Assembly: GCA_963825685.1 (NCBI GenBank)
Contig: CAWGUD010000035.1
Coordinates: 1-64,000, forward strand
DNA from: JAOUEA01 sp963825685
GTDB taxonomy: Bacteria; Actinomycetota; UBA4738; HRBIN12
Length of the DNA: 64,000 nucleotides
Direction of reading: 5' to 3'
A program made the position numbers and the translations under genes. The notes under the pieces are model-generated. The model worked only from the letters and a program-made list of their open reading frames with translations, did not search any database and had not been told where the DNA came from. This document shows, piece after piece, positions 26,857 through 34,957 of the stretch (position 1 is the stretch's first letter; each line of letters opens with the position of its first letter).

Positions 26857-27330
26857 ATGATCGAGATGGAACTCACCGGGGTGCGCGTCGAGCTCCCGAC
26901 GAACCAGCCGATCGTCCTGTTGCGTGAGCGCGGCGGCGAACGGTACCTGCCGATCTGGATCGGCGCGGCGGAGGCCGCGGCGATCGCGCTCTCCTTGCAA
27001 GGGGTCGTCACGCCCCGCCCGATGACCCACGACCTGATGCGGACGATGCTCGACGACCTCTCGGTCGACGTCCGCCGGATCGAGGTGACCGAGCTGCGGG
27101 AGTCGACGTTCTACGCCACGATCGCGATGAACCGACAGGGCGAGGACTACGAGATCTCGTCCCGACCGTCCGACGCGATCGCCCTCGCCGTGCGGATGTC
27201 GGTGCCGATCTTCGTCCACGAGGATGTGCTCGAGGAAGCGTCGATCCTGATCCCCGACGACGAGGACGAGGAGGTCGAGAAGTTCCGCGAGTTCCTCGAC
27301 ACCGTCACGCCGGAGGACTTCGCCGGCTGA
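26857..27330 (+). CDS. DUF151 bifunctional nuclease family protein
   Basis: 157 aa protein of the bifunctional nuclease (BFN/DUF151) family; plant members have DNase and RNase activity, while bacterial ones are uncharacterised. Family blocks are RYLPIWIGAAEAAAIALSLQ, PRPMTHDLMRTMLDDL, FYATIAMNRQGEDYEISSRP and SDAIALAVRMSVPIFVHEDV. Matches Rv1829, which in mycobacteria also lies between two merR genes. ATG 26857 or the in-frame ATG at 26863 could be used. It is followed by a convergent gene. Confidence 0.9.
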   Translation: MIEMELTGVRVELPTNQPIVLLRERGGERYLPIWIGAAEAAAIALSLQGVVTPRPMTHDLMRTMLDDLSVDVRRIEVTELRESTFYATIAMNRQGEDYEISSRPSDAIALAVRMSVPIFVHEDVLEEASILIPDDEDEEVEKFREFLDTVTPEDFAG

Positions 27331-27354
27331 TGGACGTCACCGGCGGCTCGCCGC

Positions 27355-27798
27355 TCAGGTGCAGAAGAAGAGCGTGACGTAGAGGCGGCCGCGGTCGTCG
27401 GTCGCAGCGCCGACCGCGACCCGGTCGAAGTCCCGGTCGAGCAGGTTGCTCCGGTGGGAGGGGCTGTTCATGAACGCCCGCTGAAGGTCGTCGACATCGC
27501 CGCTCGTGAAGCCGACGTTCTCGCCCCACGTCCAGCAGCGAACGCCGTAACGGCTCGGTCCCGACGAGTGGAAGAGTTGGCCCCGGCGTGCCATGGCCCT
27601 GGCGTGCTTCGTGGCCTCGTCGGTGAGCCGATGGGCGCGTTCGAGCCGGCCCACCGAGTGCCGGACGCGCGCAGCGTTCGTCTCCCCGTACATCTGCCAG
27701 GAGTAGTTGGGGGTCCGCGCCTGCGCGACGGCAGGCACGAGGGCGAGCGACAGCGCGATGGCGGTGGCCGTGGCCAGACTGCGTGCGGTTCGTGTCAT
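27355..27798 (-). CDS. secreted CAP (SCP/PR-1) domain protein
   Basis: 147 aa extracytoplasmic protein. MTRTARSLATATAIALSLAL with VPAVAQA is a signal peptide, which sets the ATG at 27798. The CAP domain has ETNAARVRHSVGRLERAHRL, the cavity His in GQLFHSSGP, the block CWTWGENVGFTSGDVDDL and SPSHRSNLLDRDFDRVAVGA, ending in YVTLFFCT. Two Cys (in RCWTWG and at the C-terminus) may form a disulfide. CAP proteins often bind lipids or act in cell-wall biology; the role here is unknown. It is transcribed against DUF151 and divergently from the second merR. Confidence 0.88.
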   Translation of the reverse strand: MTRTARSLATATAIALSLALVPAVAQARTPNYSWQMYGETNAARVRHSVGRLERAHRLTDEATKHARAMARRGQLFHSSGPSRYGVRCWTWGENVGFTSGDVDDLQRAFMNSPSHRSNLLDRDFDRVAVGAATDDRGRLYVTLFFCT

Positions 27799-27904
27799 GG
27801 CTCCCGATCTCCTGCGAGCTCGTGGTCCTTCCTGACTAGGGAGGCATCGGGCGGCTGCCTGGAGAACTTGAGCCACGGGTTATCCGCACGATGCCGGTCG
27901 ACCG

Positions 27905-27933
27905 TTGACAGGCCCCCAAACGGGCCCTACGCT
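27905..27933 (+). promoter_or_regulatory. promoter of the second merR gene with a palindromic spacer
   Basis: TTGACA (27905-27910) and TACGCT (27928-27933) are separated by exactly 17 bases, a near-consensus promoter. The spacer holds an inverted repeat GGCCC (27911-27915) and GGGCC (27922-27926). A repressor or activator binding there would cover the promoter, so autoregulation by the encoded MerR protein is plausible. Confidence 0.7.
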
Positions 27934-27973
27934 GCCGAAACACATCGACGTGATTCCCGATCGTGGAGTGGTG

Positions 27974-28420
27974 ATGAGTGAAGAGGGGTTCCGCGCGCCC
28001 GAGGCCAAACGCATCGCGGGCATCACGTACCGCCAGCTGGACTACTGGACCCGAACGGGCCTGGTGACGCCCTCGGTGAAGGATGCCCACGGTTCCGGTA
28101 CCCAGCGCCTCTACTCGTTCCAGGACCTCGCGACGCTGAAGGTGATCAAGAAGCTGCTCGACACCGGTGTGTCGTTGCAGCGCGTGCGCAAGGCCGTGGA
28201 GCACCTTCGCACGATGGACCGCCCGCCCCACGGGGTGACGTTGATGTCCGATGGTGCGGGGGTGTACGAGGCGCACTCGCCCGAGGCCGTCGTCGACCTG
28301 CTCCGCAACGGCCAGGGGGTGTTCGCGATCTCACTCGACGCGGTCTACACCGATCTCGAGGACTCCCTTGCCGCGGCGTCGAAGCAGCGAACCCGGCGTG
28401 CCGCGGCCGGAGGGTCGTGA
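27974..28420 (+). CDS. MerR-family regulator, Rv1830-like
   Basis: 148 aa with one N-terminal MerR winged helix: IAGITYRQLDYWTRTGLVTP, then GTQRLYSFQDLATLKVIKKL and LDTGVSLQRVRKAVEHLR. The C-terminal part (GVTLMSDGAGVYEAHSPEAV, VVDLLRNGQGVFAISLDAVY) resembles the mycobacterial Rv1830 family rather than metal-binding MerR proteins. ATG 27974 is preceded by GTG codons at 27968 and 27971 that could also serve. A strong promoter with palindromic spacer lies 40 bases upstream. It is coupled by GTGA overlap to the PD-(D/E)XK-like gene. Confidence 0.88.
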   Translation: MSEEGFRAPEAKRIAGITYRQLDYWTRTGLVTPSVKDAHGSGTQRLYSFQDLATLKVIKKLLDTGVSLQRVRKAVEHLRTMDRPPHGVTLMSDGAGVYEAHSPEAVVDLLRNGQGVFAISLDAVYTDLEDSLAAASKQRTRRAAAGGS

Positions 28421-28827
28421 GCGCTCAGCCCGAGAGCCTCGACGTTCCGCCTCTCAAGAGCGACACGATCCGCTTCGCGCATGCCTCCGAGCGTCAGTTC
28501 GCGCAGCTACTCGACTTCTACGGCATCGAGTGGGAGTACGAGCCGACCTCGTTCGATATCGACTTCGACAAGGAAGGTCGTGTGCTCCAGCGGTTCACGC
28601 CCGACTTCTTCCTGCCGGAGTTCGACCTGTACATCGAGATCACGACGCTGAACCAGAAGCTCGTCACGAAGAAGAACCGCAAGGTGCGACGGCTCCGCGA
28701 GCGCTACCCGGAGGTCACCTGCAAGATCTTCTACCAGCGCGACTACCTGTCCCTCGTCACGAAGTACGGGCTGCGGGATGCTCGCTCCGCCCCCGCCCGT
28801 GAGGTCGGTCTCGGCCTCGGGTCGTAG
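28417..28827 (+). CDS. small PD-(D/E)XK nuclease-like protein of unknown role
   Basis: 136 aa, not assignable to a named enzyme. The core RFTPDFFLPEFDLYIEITTL followed by NQKLVTKKNRKVRRLRERYP has the shape of a restriction-endonuclease-like fold: Asp63 in PDF, Glu74 in YIEIT, then a Lys cluster at 81-86. The canonical E-x-K is E-x-T here, so a migrated lysine would have to serve. The N-terminal part (FAHASERQFAQLLDFYGIEW) is helical. GTG start overlaps the merR stop by GTGA, and gcvPA follows after 28 bases. I recall similar domains encoded next to or fused with hypoxanthine phosphoribosyltransferases, which is notable as hpt is 1.7 kb upstream; that needs checking. Confidence 0.6.
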   Translation: MSAQPESLDVPPLKSDTIRFAHASERQFAQLLDFYGIEWEYEPTSFDIDFDKEGRVLQRFTPDFFLPEFDLYIEITTLNQKLVTKKNRKVRRLRERYPEVTCKIFYQRDYLSLVTKYGLRDARSAPAREVGLGLGS

Positions 28828-28841
28828 GCTCGGCGGCTCCG

Positions 28842-28847
28842 TAGACT
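28842..28847 (+). promoter_or_regulatory. -10 hexamer of gcvPA, leaderless type
   Basis: TAGACT lies 8 bases before the GTG of gcvPA in the 28-base gap after the previous gene. No Shine-Dalgarno is visible. Confidence 0.45.
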
Positions 28848-28855
28848 GACGGTTC

Positions 28856-30163
28856 GTGAGGTTCAGCCCGCACACCGAGGACGAGATCCGCGAGATGCTC
28901 GCGGCCGTCGGACGCTCCTCGATCGACGAGCTGTTCCAGCAGATCCCCCCCTCGGTCAGGCTCGACCGTGCCCTCGCGCTCCCCGACGGCGTGAGCGAGA
29001 TGGAGCTCGTGGCCGACCTCCGCTCGCTCGCGAGCCGCAACCGCAGCGCCGACGACCTGATCTGTTTCGCCGGCGGCGGCGCCTACGACCACTACGTGCC
29101 GGCGGTCGTCTGGGCACTCGCCGGACGCAGCGAGTTCTACACCTCCTACACGCCCTACCAGCCGGAGCTCTCGCAAGGTGTGCTCCAGGTGCTGTTCGAG
29201 TACCAGTCGATGATCTGCGAGCTGACCGGGCTCGAGGTCTCGAACGCATCGCTCTACGACGGCGCGACCGCGCTCGTGGAGGCCGTGCACATGACCATGG
29301 GTCGTGGCCGGGGCCGCGTGCTGGTGTCGGCCGGCGTCGACCCTCGGGCCGTCGAAGCGCTCCGCACGGCCGGCCGGGGAGCGGGCTACGAGCCCGAGAC
29401 GTTCGACGGCGAGCTGTCGGTGGCCGACGACGTCGCCGCCGTCATCGTGCAGCACCCGAACGCGTTCGGTGTGCTCGAGCCCGCGAGGGAGCGGTTCGCT
29501 GCGGCGCACGCGGGCGGCGCCACGGCGATCCAGATCTTCGATCCGCTCTCACTCGGGGTGCTCGCCTCGCCCGGCGAGCTCGGGGCCGACATCGCCGTGG
29601 GGGAGGGGCAGGTCCTCGGCAACCACCTGAACTACGGGGGACCCTACCTCGGCATCATCGCCGGGCGATTGGCCGACGTGCGCAGGCTCCCGGGTCGCAT
29701 CGTCGGCGAGACGGTGGACGTGGAGGGCCGCACCGGCTACGTGCTCACCCTGCAGGCCCGCGAGCAGCACATCCGCCGCGACAAGGCCAACTCGAACATC
29801 TGCACGAACCAGACGCTCATGGCGCTCGCGGCAGCCGTGTACCTGGCGTGGCTCGGGCCGGAGGGCCTGGCCGAAGTCGGGCGGCAATGCCTGTCGAAGG
29901 CCGCGTACGCCGCCGACGCGCTGACGGCCTTGCCGGGCGTGACGCCCGTCTTCCCGGGAGCGCCCATCTTCAAGGAGTTCGCCGTGCGGCTCCCTCGTCC
30001 TGCGAACGCCGTGATCGACGCCATGATCGAGCGAGGGTTCCTCGCAGGGGTCGCGATGCCGCACGTCGGTGAGGACGTGCTCGTCGTGGCCGTCACCGAA
30101 CGGCGATCGCGCGACGAGATCGACGCGTACGTCGTCGCGATGGGGGAGGTGCTCGCCGCATGA
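28856..30163 (+). CDS. gcvPA: glycine dehydrogenase (decarboxylating) subunit 1
   Basis: Alpha subunit of the P protein of the glycine cleavage system; in two-subunit enzymes it pairs with GcvPB, which carries PLP. 435 aa. N-terminal FSPHTEDEIREMLAAVGRSS, then YDHYVPAVVWALAGRSEFYT, TSYTPYQPELSQGVLQVLFE, YQSMICELTGLEVSNASLYD and C-terminal NICTNQTLMALAAAVYLAWL. Overlaps gcvPB by ATGA, so the subunits are co-translated. M. tuberculosis uses one fused GcvB at the same place; the split form here is the type common in Gram-positives and thermophiles. Confidence 0.95.
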   Translation: MRFSPHTEDEIREMLAAVGRSSIDELFQQIPPSVRLDRALALPDGVSEMELVADLRSLASRNRSADDLICFAGGGAYDHYVPAVVWALAGRSEFYTSYTPYQPELSQGVLQVLFEYQSMICELTGLEVSNASLYDGATALVEAVHMTMGRGRGRVLVSAGVDPRAVEALRTAGRGAGYEPETFDGELSVADDVAAVIVQHPNAFGVLEPARERFAAAHAGGATAIQIFDPLSLGVLASPGELGADIAVGEGQVLGNHLNYGGPYLGIIAGRLADVRRLPGRIVGETVDVEGRTGYVLTLQAREQHIRRDKANSNICTNQTLMALAAAVYLAWLGPEGLAEVGRQCLSKAAYAADALTALPGVTPVFPGAPIFKEFAVRLPRPANAVIDAMIERGFLAGVAMPHVGEDVLVVAVTERRSRDEIDAYVVAMGEVLAA

Positions 30164-31665
30164 GCGGAGGGGCGCCGATCCGGACCCAGGGCCCGGTGGC
30201 ATCGACGGGTACGATCGCCGATCGCTCATCGTCCGGTCGTCGCGCATCGGCGTTCGCGCCGCTGGACGTGCCCGAGGTCACGGTGCCCGAGACGCACCGC
30301 CGCACCCGGGCTCCGGCTCTCCCTCGGGTGGCGGAGATCGACATCGTGCGTCACTACACGATGCTGTCGCAGCAGAACTACGGGGTCGACACCGGGCCCT
30401 ATCCGCTGGGCTCGTGCACGATGAAGTACAACCCCAAGGTCGCCGAGACGGTCGCGGCGTTCCCCGGGTTCCAGCGGGCCCACCCGCTGCAGCCCGACGC
30501 CACGGTGCAGGGCACCCTGGAGATGCTGTGGCGTCTCGAGGAGGCGCTGTGCGAGATCACCGCGATGGCCCGGGCGACGCTGCAGCCGCCGGCGGGCGCG
30601 TGCGGGGAGATGACCGGCCTGCTGATCATGCGGGCGTTCCATGCGGACCACGGCGGGCGGCGCACGAAGGTCCTGATCCCCGACGCCGCGCACGGCACGA
30701 ACCCCGCCAGCGTGCGCCTCGCGGGGTTCGACGCGGTCAACGTGCCGTCCGACGAGCGCGGCCTCGTCGACGTCGAGGCGCTGCGGGGACTCGTCGACGA
30801 CGAGGTCGCCGGCCTGATGCTCACGAACCCGAACACCCTCGGCCTGTTCGAGGAGCGCATCGAGGAGATCACCGCCGTGTTGCATTCGGTGGGCGCGCTC
30901 GTCTACTACGACGGCGCGAACCTGAACGCGATCATGGGCAAGGCGAGGCCGGGTGACATGGGCTTCGACATCGTGCACATCAATACCCACAAGACGTTCG
31001 CGACCCCTCACGGCGGGGGAGGGCCGGGCGCCGGGCCCGTCGGCGTGGCGGCGCACCTCGTCGACTATCTTCCGGCCCCGATCGTCGCCCGCGATCCCGA
31101 CGGCACGTTCCGCTGGGATCGCGACCGCCCGAGATCGATCGGGCGGTTGCACGGCTTCAACGGGAACATCGGGGTGTTGGTCCGTGCCTACGCGTACGTC
31201 TTCGGGCACGGCGGTGACGGGCTCACCGAGGTGAGTGAGCTCGCGGCGCTCAACGCCAACTACCTCGCGGGCAGGTTGGCCGGCGCGTTCCCGCTCGCGT
31301 ATCCGCAGGTCCCCCCGATGCACGAGTTCGTCTCGACGGCGGAGCCGCTGAAGAAGGAGACCGGTGTCAGGGCGATGGACGTGGCGAAGCGGCTGATCGA
31401 TCTCGGCTACCACCCGCCCACGGTGTACTTCCCGCTCGTCGTCGACGAGGCGATGATGGTCGAACCGACGGAGACGGAATCCAAGCAGACGCTCGACGGC
31501 ATGGCCGACGCGTTCCTGCAGGCGGCCGAGGAGGCCCACACCGACCCGGAGCTGCTGCACGAGGCGCCCGTGTCCACACCGGTGCGCCGCCTCGACGAGG
31601 CGAGGGCCGCCCGGCACCTCCGGTTGCGGTGGGGGCTCGAGGACACGCCCGATCGACGGCCGTGA
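30160..31665 (+). CDS. gcvPB: glycine dehydrogenase (decarboxylating) subunit 2
   Basis: PLP-bearing subunit of glycine decarboxylase, 501 aa. The PLP lysine lies in DIVHINTHKTFATPHGGGGP. Other family blocks are HYTMLSQQNYGVDTGPYPLG, GSCTMKYNPKVAE, MTGLLIMRAFHADHGGRRTK and DGANLNAIMGKARPGDMGFD. The first 40 residues are Pro/Ser/Arg-rich and not conserved, so translation could also start slightly later. With GcvH it removes CO2 from glycine and passes the aminomethyl group to lipoate; gcvT is elsewhere. Its stop overlaps a small downstream gene. Confidence 0.95.
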   Translation: MSGGAPIRTQGPVASTGTIADRSSSGRRASAFAPLDVPEVTVPETHRRTRAPALPRVAEIDIVRHYTMLSQQNYGVDTGPYPLGSCTMKYNPKVAETVAAFPGFQRAHPLQPDATVQGTLEMLWRLEEALCEITAMARATLQPPAGACGEMTGLLIMRAFHADHGGRRTKVLIPDAAHGTNPASVRLAGFDAVNVPSDERGLVDVEALRGLVDDEVAGLMLTNPNTLGLFEERIEEITAVLHSVGALVYYDGANLNAIMGKARPGDMGFDIVHINTHKTFATPHGGGGPGAGPVGVAAHLVDYLPAPIVARDPDGTFRWDRDRPRSIGRLHGFNGNIGVLVRAYAYVFGHGGDGLTEVSELAALNANYLAGRLAGAFPLAYPQVPPMHEFVSTAEPLKKETGVRAMDVAKRLIDLGYHPPTVYFPLVVDEAMMVEPTETESKQTLDGMADAFLQAAEEAHTDPELLHEAPVSTPVRRLDEARAARHLRLRWGLEDTPDRRP

Positions 31666-31874
31666 GCGGTCTCGATGACGCCCCGTTCCGGTTCGCGGTC
31701 ACGAAGGACGGACGCGTGCGGATCTCCTGGGGCTCCCGGGTCGTGACGACGGTGGCCGGAGCCGCAGCGACGCGACTGACCGCCTCCCTCGATGCGGCCG
31801 ACGACGAGGATCAGGTTCAGCAGCTCCTCGCGCGCGCCACGGGCAACTTCAAGCGGGGGAACGAGCGGGGGTGA
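31662..31874 (+). CDS. small conserved protein after gcvPB
   Basis: 70 aa from GTG 31662, overlapping the gcvPB stop by GTGA, which argues that it is a translated gene. The sequence (FRFAVTKDGRVRISWGSRVV, then TTVAGAAATRLTASLDAADD and a C-terminal LLARATGNFKRGNERG) suggests a small alpha/beta domain with an RNA- or DNA-binding-like basic end. Similar short proteins occur in many Actinobacteria without known function. The closing KRGNER resembles the end of several conserved hypotheticals. Confidence 0.65.
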   Translation: MSGLDDAPFRFAVTKDGRVRISWGSRVVTTVAGAAATRLTASLDAADDEDQVQQLLARATGNFKRGNERG

Positions 31875-31898
31875 CCCCTCTCAGGACCCGATCCGAGA

Positions 31899-34210
31899 TT
31901 AAGTGACATAATGAACGTTATCGGGAAACAGGGTCGCGAACGGGGGCGTGCTCGGAGGAGGACGCCGGAAGCGGGCCGCGAGCCCCCAGAGGGTCACGAG
32001 CCACAACGCCTCCACGACGATGCGCTTGGAGAGCTTCGAGTGGCCGTGCTCACGTTCGCGGAACGTGATCGGCGCCTCGGACAGTGTCGCTCCGAGCTGC
32101 CAGGACCGCATGACGAGCTCGATCTGGAAGCCGTAGCCCTCCGACGCGATCGGATCGGCCACGAGATCTTCGAGTAGCGCGCTGCGGTAGACGCGGAAGC
32201 CGCTCGTGGCGTCGTGCAGGGGTATGCCCAGCATCAAGCGCGCGTACGTGTTCCCGGCCCTCGACAGCGCGACCCGGCCGCGGCTCCAGTTCGTGACCGA
32301 GCCGCCGGGCACGTAGCGGCTCCCCACCACGAGGTCGGCGCCCTGGGCCGCGGCGTCGAGCAGCCGTGGGAGCTCGACCGGGTCATGGGAGAGGTCGGAG
32401 TCCATCTCCACCACCAGGTCGTACCCCTCGTCGAGCGCGAGCCGGAACCCGTGCAGGTACGCGCTGGCGAGCCCGGAGCGGTGCGGGCGCTCCACCAACC
32501 GGATGTGTGGCTCGGTCGACATCACATCGCGCACCAGCGCAGCCGTGCCGTCGGGCGAGGAGTCGTCGACCACCAAGACGTCCACGTCGTGCGGTGCCTT
32601 GCGGACCCCTCGGAGCACCTGCTCGATCGTGGCGCGCTCCTCGAAGGTCGGCAGGATCACGAGCGTGCGGCGCTCGTGGGGGCCGAGCGGCTCGGGGGCG
32701 GGTCGCGCGCCAGAGCGCCGTCGCGGGACCACGATGGCCACGGCCAGGAACGCGAGGGCGAGCCAGGGGAGCCAGTCCCCCAGCCGGACGTACCACGTGC
32801 GCTGATCGGAGGACCGGATGGTGTGGCGAAGGATAGCGGGCTCGAACAACCCTGCGGAGGCGACGATGCGCCCGGATGGGTCGACGAAGGCGCTGATGCC
32901 CGAGATCGCCGCGTTCACGTACCAGCGGCCGGTCTCGATCGCGCGCATCTGCGACATCTGCAGGTGCTGGGCGCTCGCCGCCGTGAAGCCGTACGACGCG
33001 TTGTTCACGGGCACGATGACGAAGCCCGCACCCGCATCGACGATGGCACGAGTGATGGACGGGAACGAGTTCTCGTAGCAGATCGGCGTGCCGAAGGGCG
33101 GCAGGCCGGGGCTCTCGAACAGGTGCGTCCCCTCCCCCGGCGTCCGATCAACGGGGATCTGGTCGATCGCCTCGATCCATCCGAGCCGTGAACGGAACGG
33201 CACGAACTCTCCGAACGGCACGAGGCGGGTCTTGTCGTAGCGATCGACCTCCGCACCCGACGCGTCGAGCTGCACGACCGACGTGTGTTGGCTGCCGTCG
33301 GGGTCGTCGATCACGGCCCCGATGACCGTCGGCACGGCCACCTCGGCGACGACATCCGAGACGATCCCCCGCAGCTCGGGGTCGCCGGCCGCCGCTGGGT
33401 CGAGGGCACCCTCGCCCCAGACGATCAGGTCCGGGCGAGGGTGCGCCTCCAGCCGTCCGTGCTGGGCGATGTTCATCTCCGCGACCCGACGATCCTCGTC
33501 GGTGGTCGTGCCGTCGCGGGCCTCGCGCACGTCGAGCTGGATCGTGGCGACGTCGATCGCCTGCCCGTCGGCGGCCGCGAACGGCAACGCGAGCGGCGCG
33601 ACGGCCAGCGCGGCCGCGACGGCGGCGACCACGACGCGTCCGCGCCGGTGTCCTCCCCGTCGGCCCCGTCGACGAGCTGCGCCAGCGCCGCGTTGACCAA
33701 CACGACGGCGAACGTCACTCCCCAGACCCCGGCGATCGTGCCGAGCCGCACGGTGGCGAGGTTGTCGACCTGAGAGACCCCGATCGTGCCCCACGTGAAC
33801 CCGCCGAGCGGCCACATGCCCTTGCACCACTCGAGCACCGTCCATGCCGAGGCGATGCCGATCACGGTGATCAACGGCCGTCCCGGCCGGCGCAGTGCCG
33901 GGATGAGGGCGCCGAACAGGGCCACCCAGAGGGCGGAGACGAGGGTCAGGGCGACCCATGCCATCTCGCCGAAGCGCAGGATCCAGTAGAGGGTCGCGCC
34001 GTGGAACGCGAGGCCGTAGGCGAGCCCGAGCACGAACCCTCGACGGGGACCGCTCTCGGCGAGCAGCCAGAGCAACGGCGCAAGGGCGATGAACGCGACC
34101 GGCCACGCGCCGACCGGGGGGAACGCCGCGGACAACAACGCGCCGGAGGCGGCGGCGATCAGGAGTGCGAGCGGAAGGGCGGGGCGCGTCGTCAGGCGCA
34201 GTCGCGGCAC
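31899..34210 (-). CDS. fused apolipoprotein N-acyltransferase and polyprenol-phosphate mannosyltransferase (Ppm1-like), one frame break
   Basis: Two-domain membrane enzyme. The N-terminal Lnt domain has five or six membrane segments, then the nitrilase fold with Glu in LIVWGEGALDPA, Lys in YDKTRLVPFGEFVPF and Cys in GTPICYENSFPS; it N-acylates lipoproteins. After a membrane segment (WLPWLALAFLAVAIVV) comes a GT2 domain with TLVILPTFEERATIEQVL, VVDDSSPDGTAALV and EMDSDLSHDPVELPRLL, typical of dolichol/polyprenol-phosphate mannose synthase. The same fusion is M. tuberculosis Ppm1 (Rv2051c). The frame breaks near 33645; both sides are conserved, so an error is likely. GTG 34210 lies inside the DUF4193 gene, so the two are coupled. 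Confidence 0.9.
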
Positions 34211-34560
34211 AGCGTCCGCTTCTTGTCCGCCAACTGGCTGCGGTGTTTCACCAGGAAGCAGCGCTTGCAGACGAACTCGGTCTCCTGCATCGGAACGACC
34301 CTCGACTCGGCCGGGTCGGCAGCCAGCCGCTCCTCCTTGGTGAGGGCGATCACCGCCTCCTCTTCCTCGTCGGCGTCGGCCTCGTCGGCGGCTTCCTGCT
34401 TGACCAGCAGCTCCTGGATCGACTCGACGTCGCCACCCGTCGCGGGGTCCGGAGGCACGGTGGCATCGGCGAGCTCGGCCTCGCTGGGCTCGGCTTCCTC
34501 GTCGATCTCCTCGGCTTCCTCTTCGGTCGGTTCTTCGACGTCGCTCATCGTGTCGCTCAT
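34192..34560 (-). CDS. DUF4193 family protein with C-terminal zinc ribbon
   Basis: 122 aa, a family restricted to Actinobacteria. The first ~90 residues are strongly acidic (EEPTEEEAEEIDEEAEPSEA). The end is basic with a C-x2-C...C-x2-C ribbon: EFVCKRCFLVKHRSQLADKK then RTLCRDCA. ATG 34560 is chosen because GGAGG stands 6 bases before it; an earlier in-frame start adds non-conserved residues. A TAGGAT hexamer near 34600 may be its -10. It overlaps the Lnt-Dpm1 gene by 19 bases. Function unknown; acid-plus-ribbon layout suggests interaction with nucleic-acid machinery. Confidence 0.85.
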   Translation of the reverse strand: MSDTMSDVEEPTEEEAEEIDEEAEPSEAELADATVPPDPATGGDVESIQELLVKQEAADEADADEEEEAVIALTKEERLAADPAESRVVPMQETEFVCKRCFLVKHRSQLADKKRTLCRDCA

Positions 34561-34957
34561 CTCATCCTCCGAGGGTTCGGCCCTCCCTCGATGCGCGCGT
34601 ATCCTACTGCCACCGTTCGCTGGTGCAACCACGTCGGTGACATCGGCTCCCGGCGTCGCACGAACGTCATGGAACCCCACGTAACGCGCCTGCCGAGGGC
34701 GGCATTCCCGTTCGAGATGGGGTGGCGCTCGGTCCGCGGCGAGCGGCCGGTGATGGACGCGAGGAGGGCCCGAGCGACCTTTGGGGCCGCGACGCCGGGG
34801 CGCCGCGTTCTCTACTCAGCCGCTCGGACCCTCGCGCGTCACCGCCGGAGCGGTGGCGCGGCCGCACGGTACGCCTGCCGGCGCGTCGTGGTCAACCGGC
34901 GCGGCCGAGAAAGAGTGACAAGGCGCCCCGGTCGCGGCCGCGGGCGGGCCGAGGCGT
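34561..34957. other. 397-base stretch without a convincing gene
   Basis: Between the DUF4193 start and the amidohydrolase stop, both minus strand. The left end holds the DUF4193 leader (GGAGG and TAGGAT). The rest is G+C-rich; open frames on either strand are arginine-rich and lack conserved blocks or start signals. Near 34845 there is a GC palindrome-like stretch (CGCCGGAGCGGTGGCG), but no T-run to call a terminator. Confidence 0.5.
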
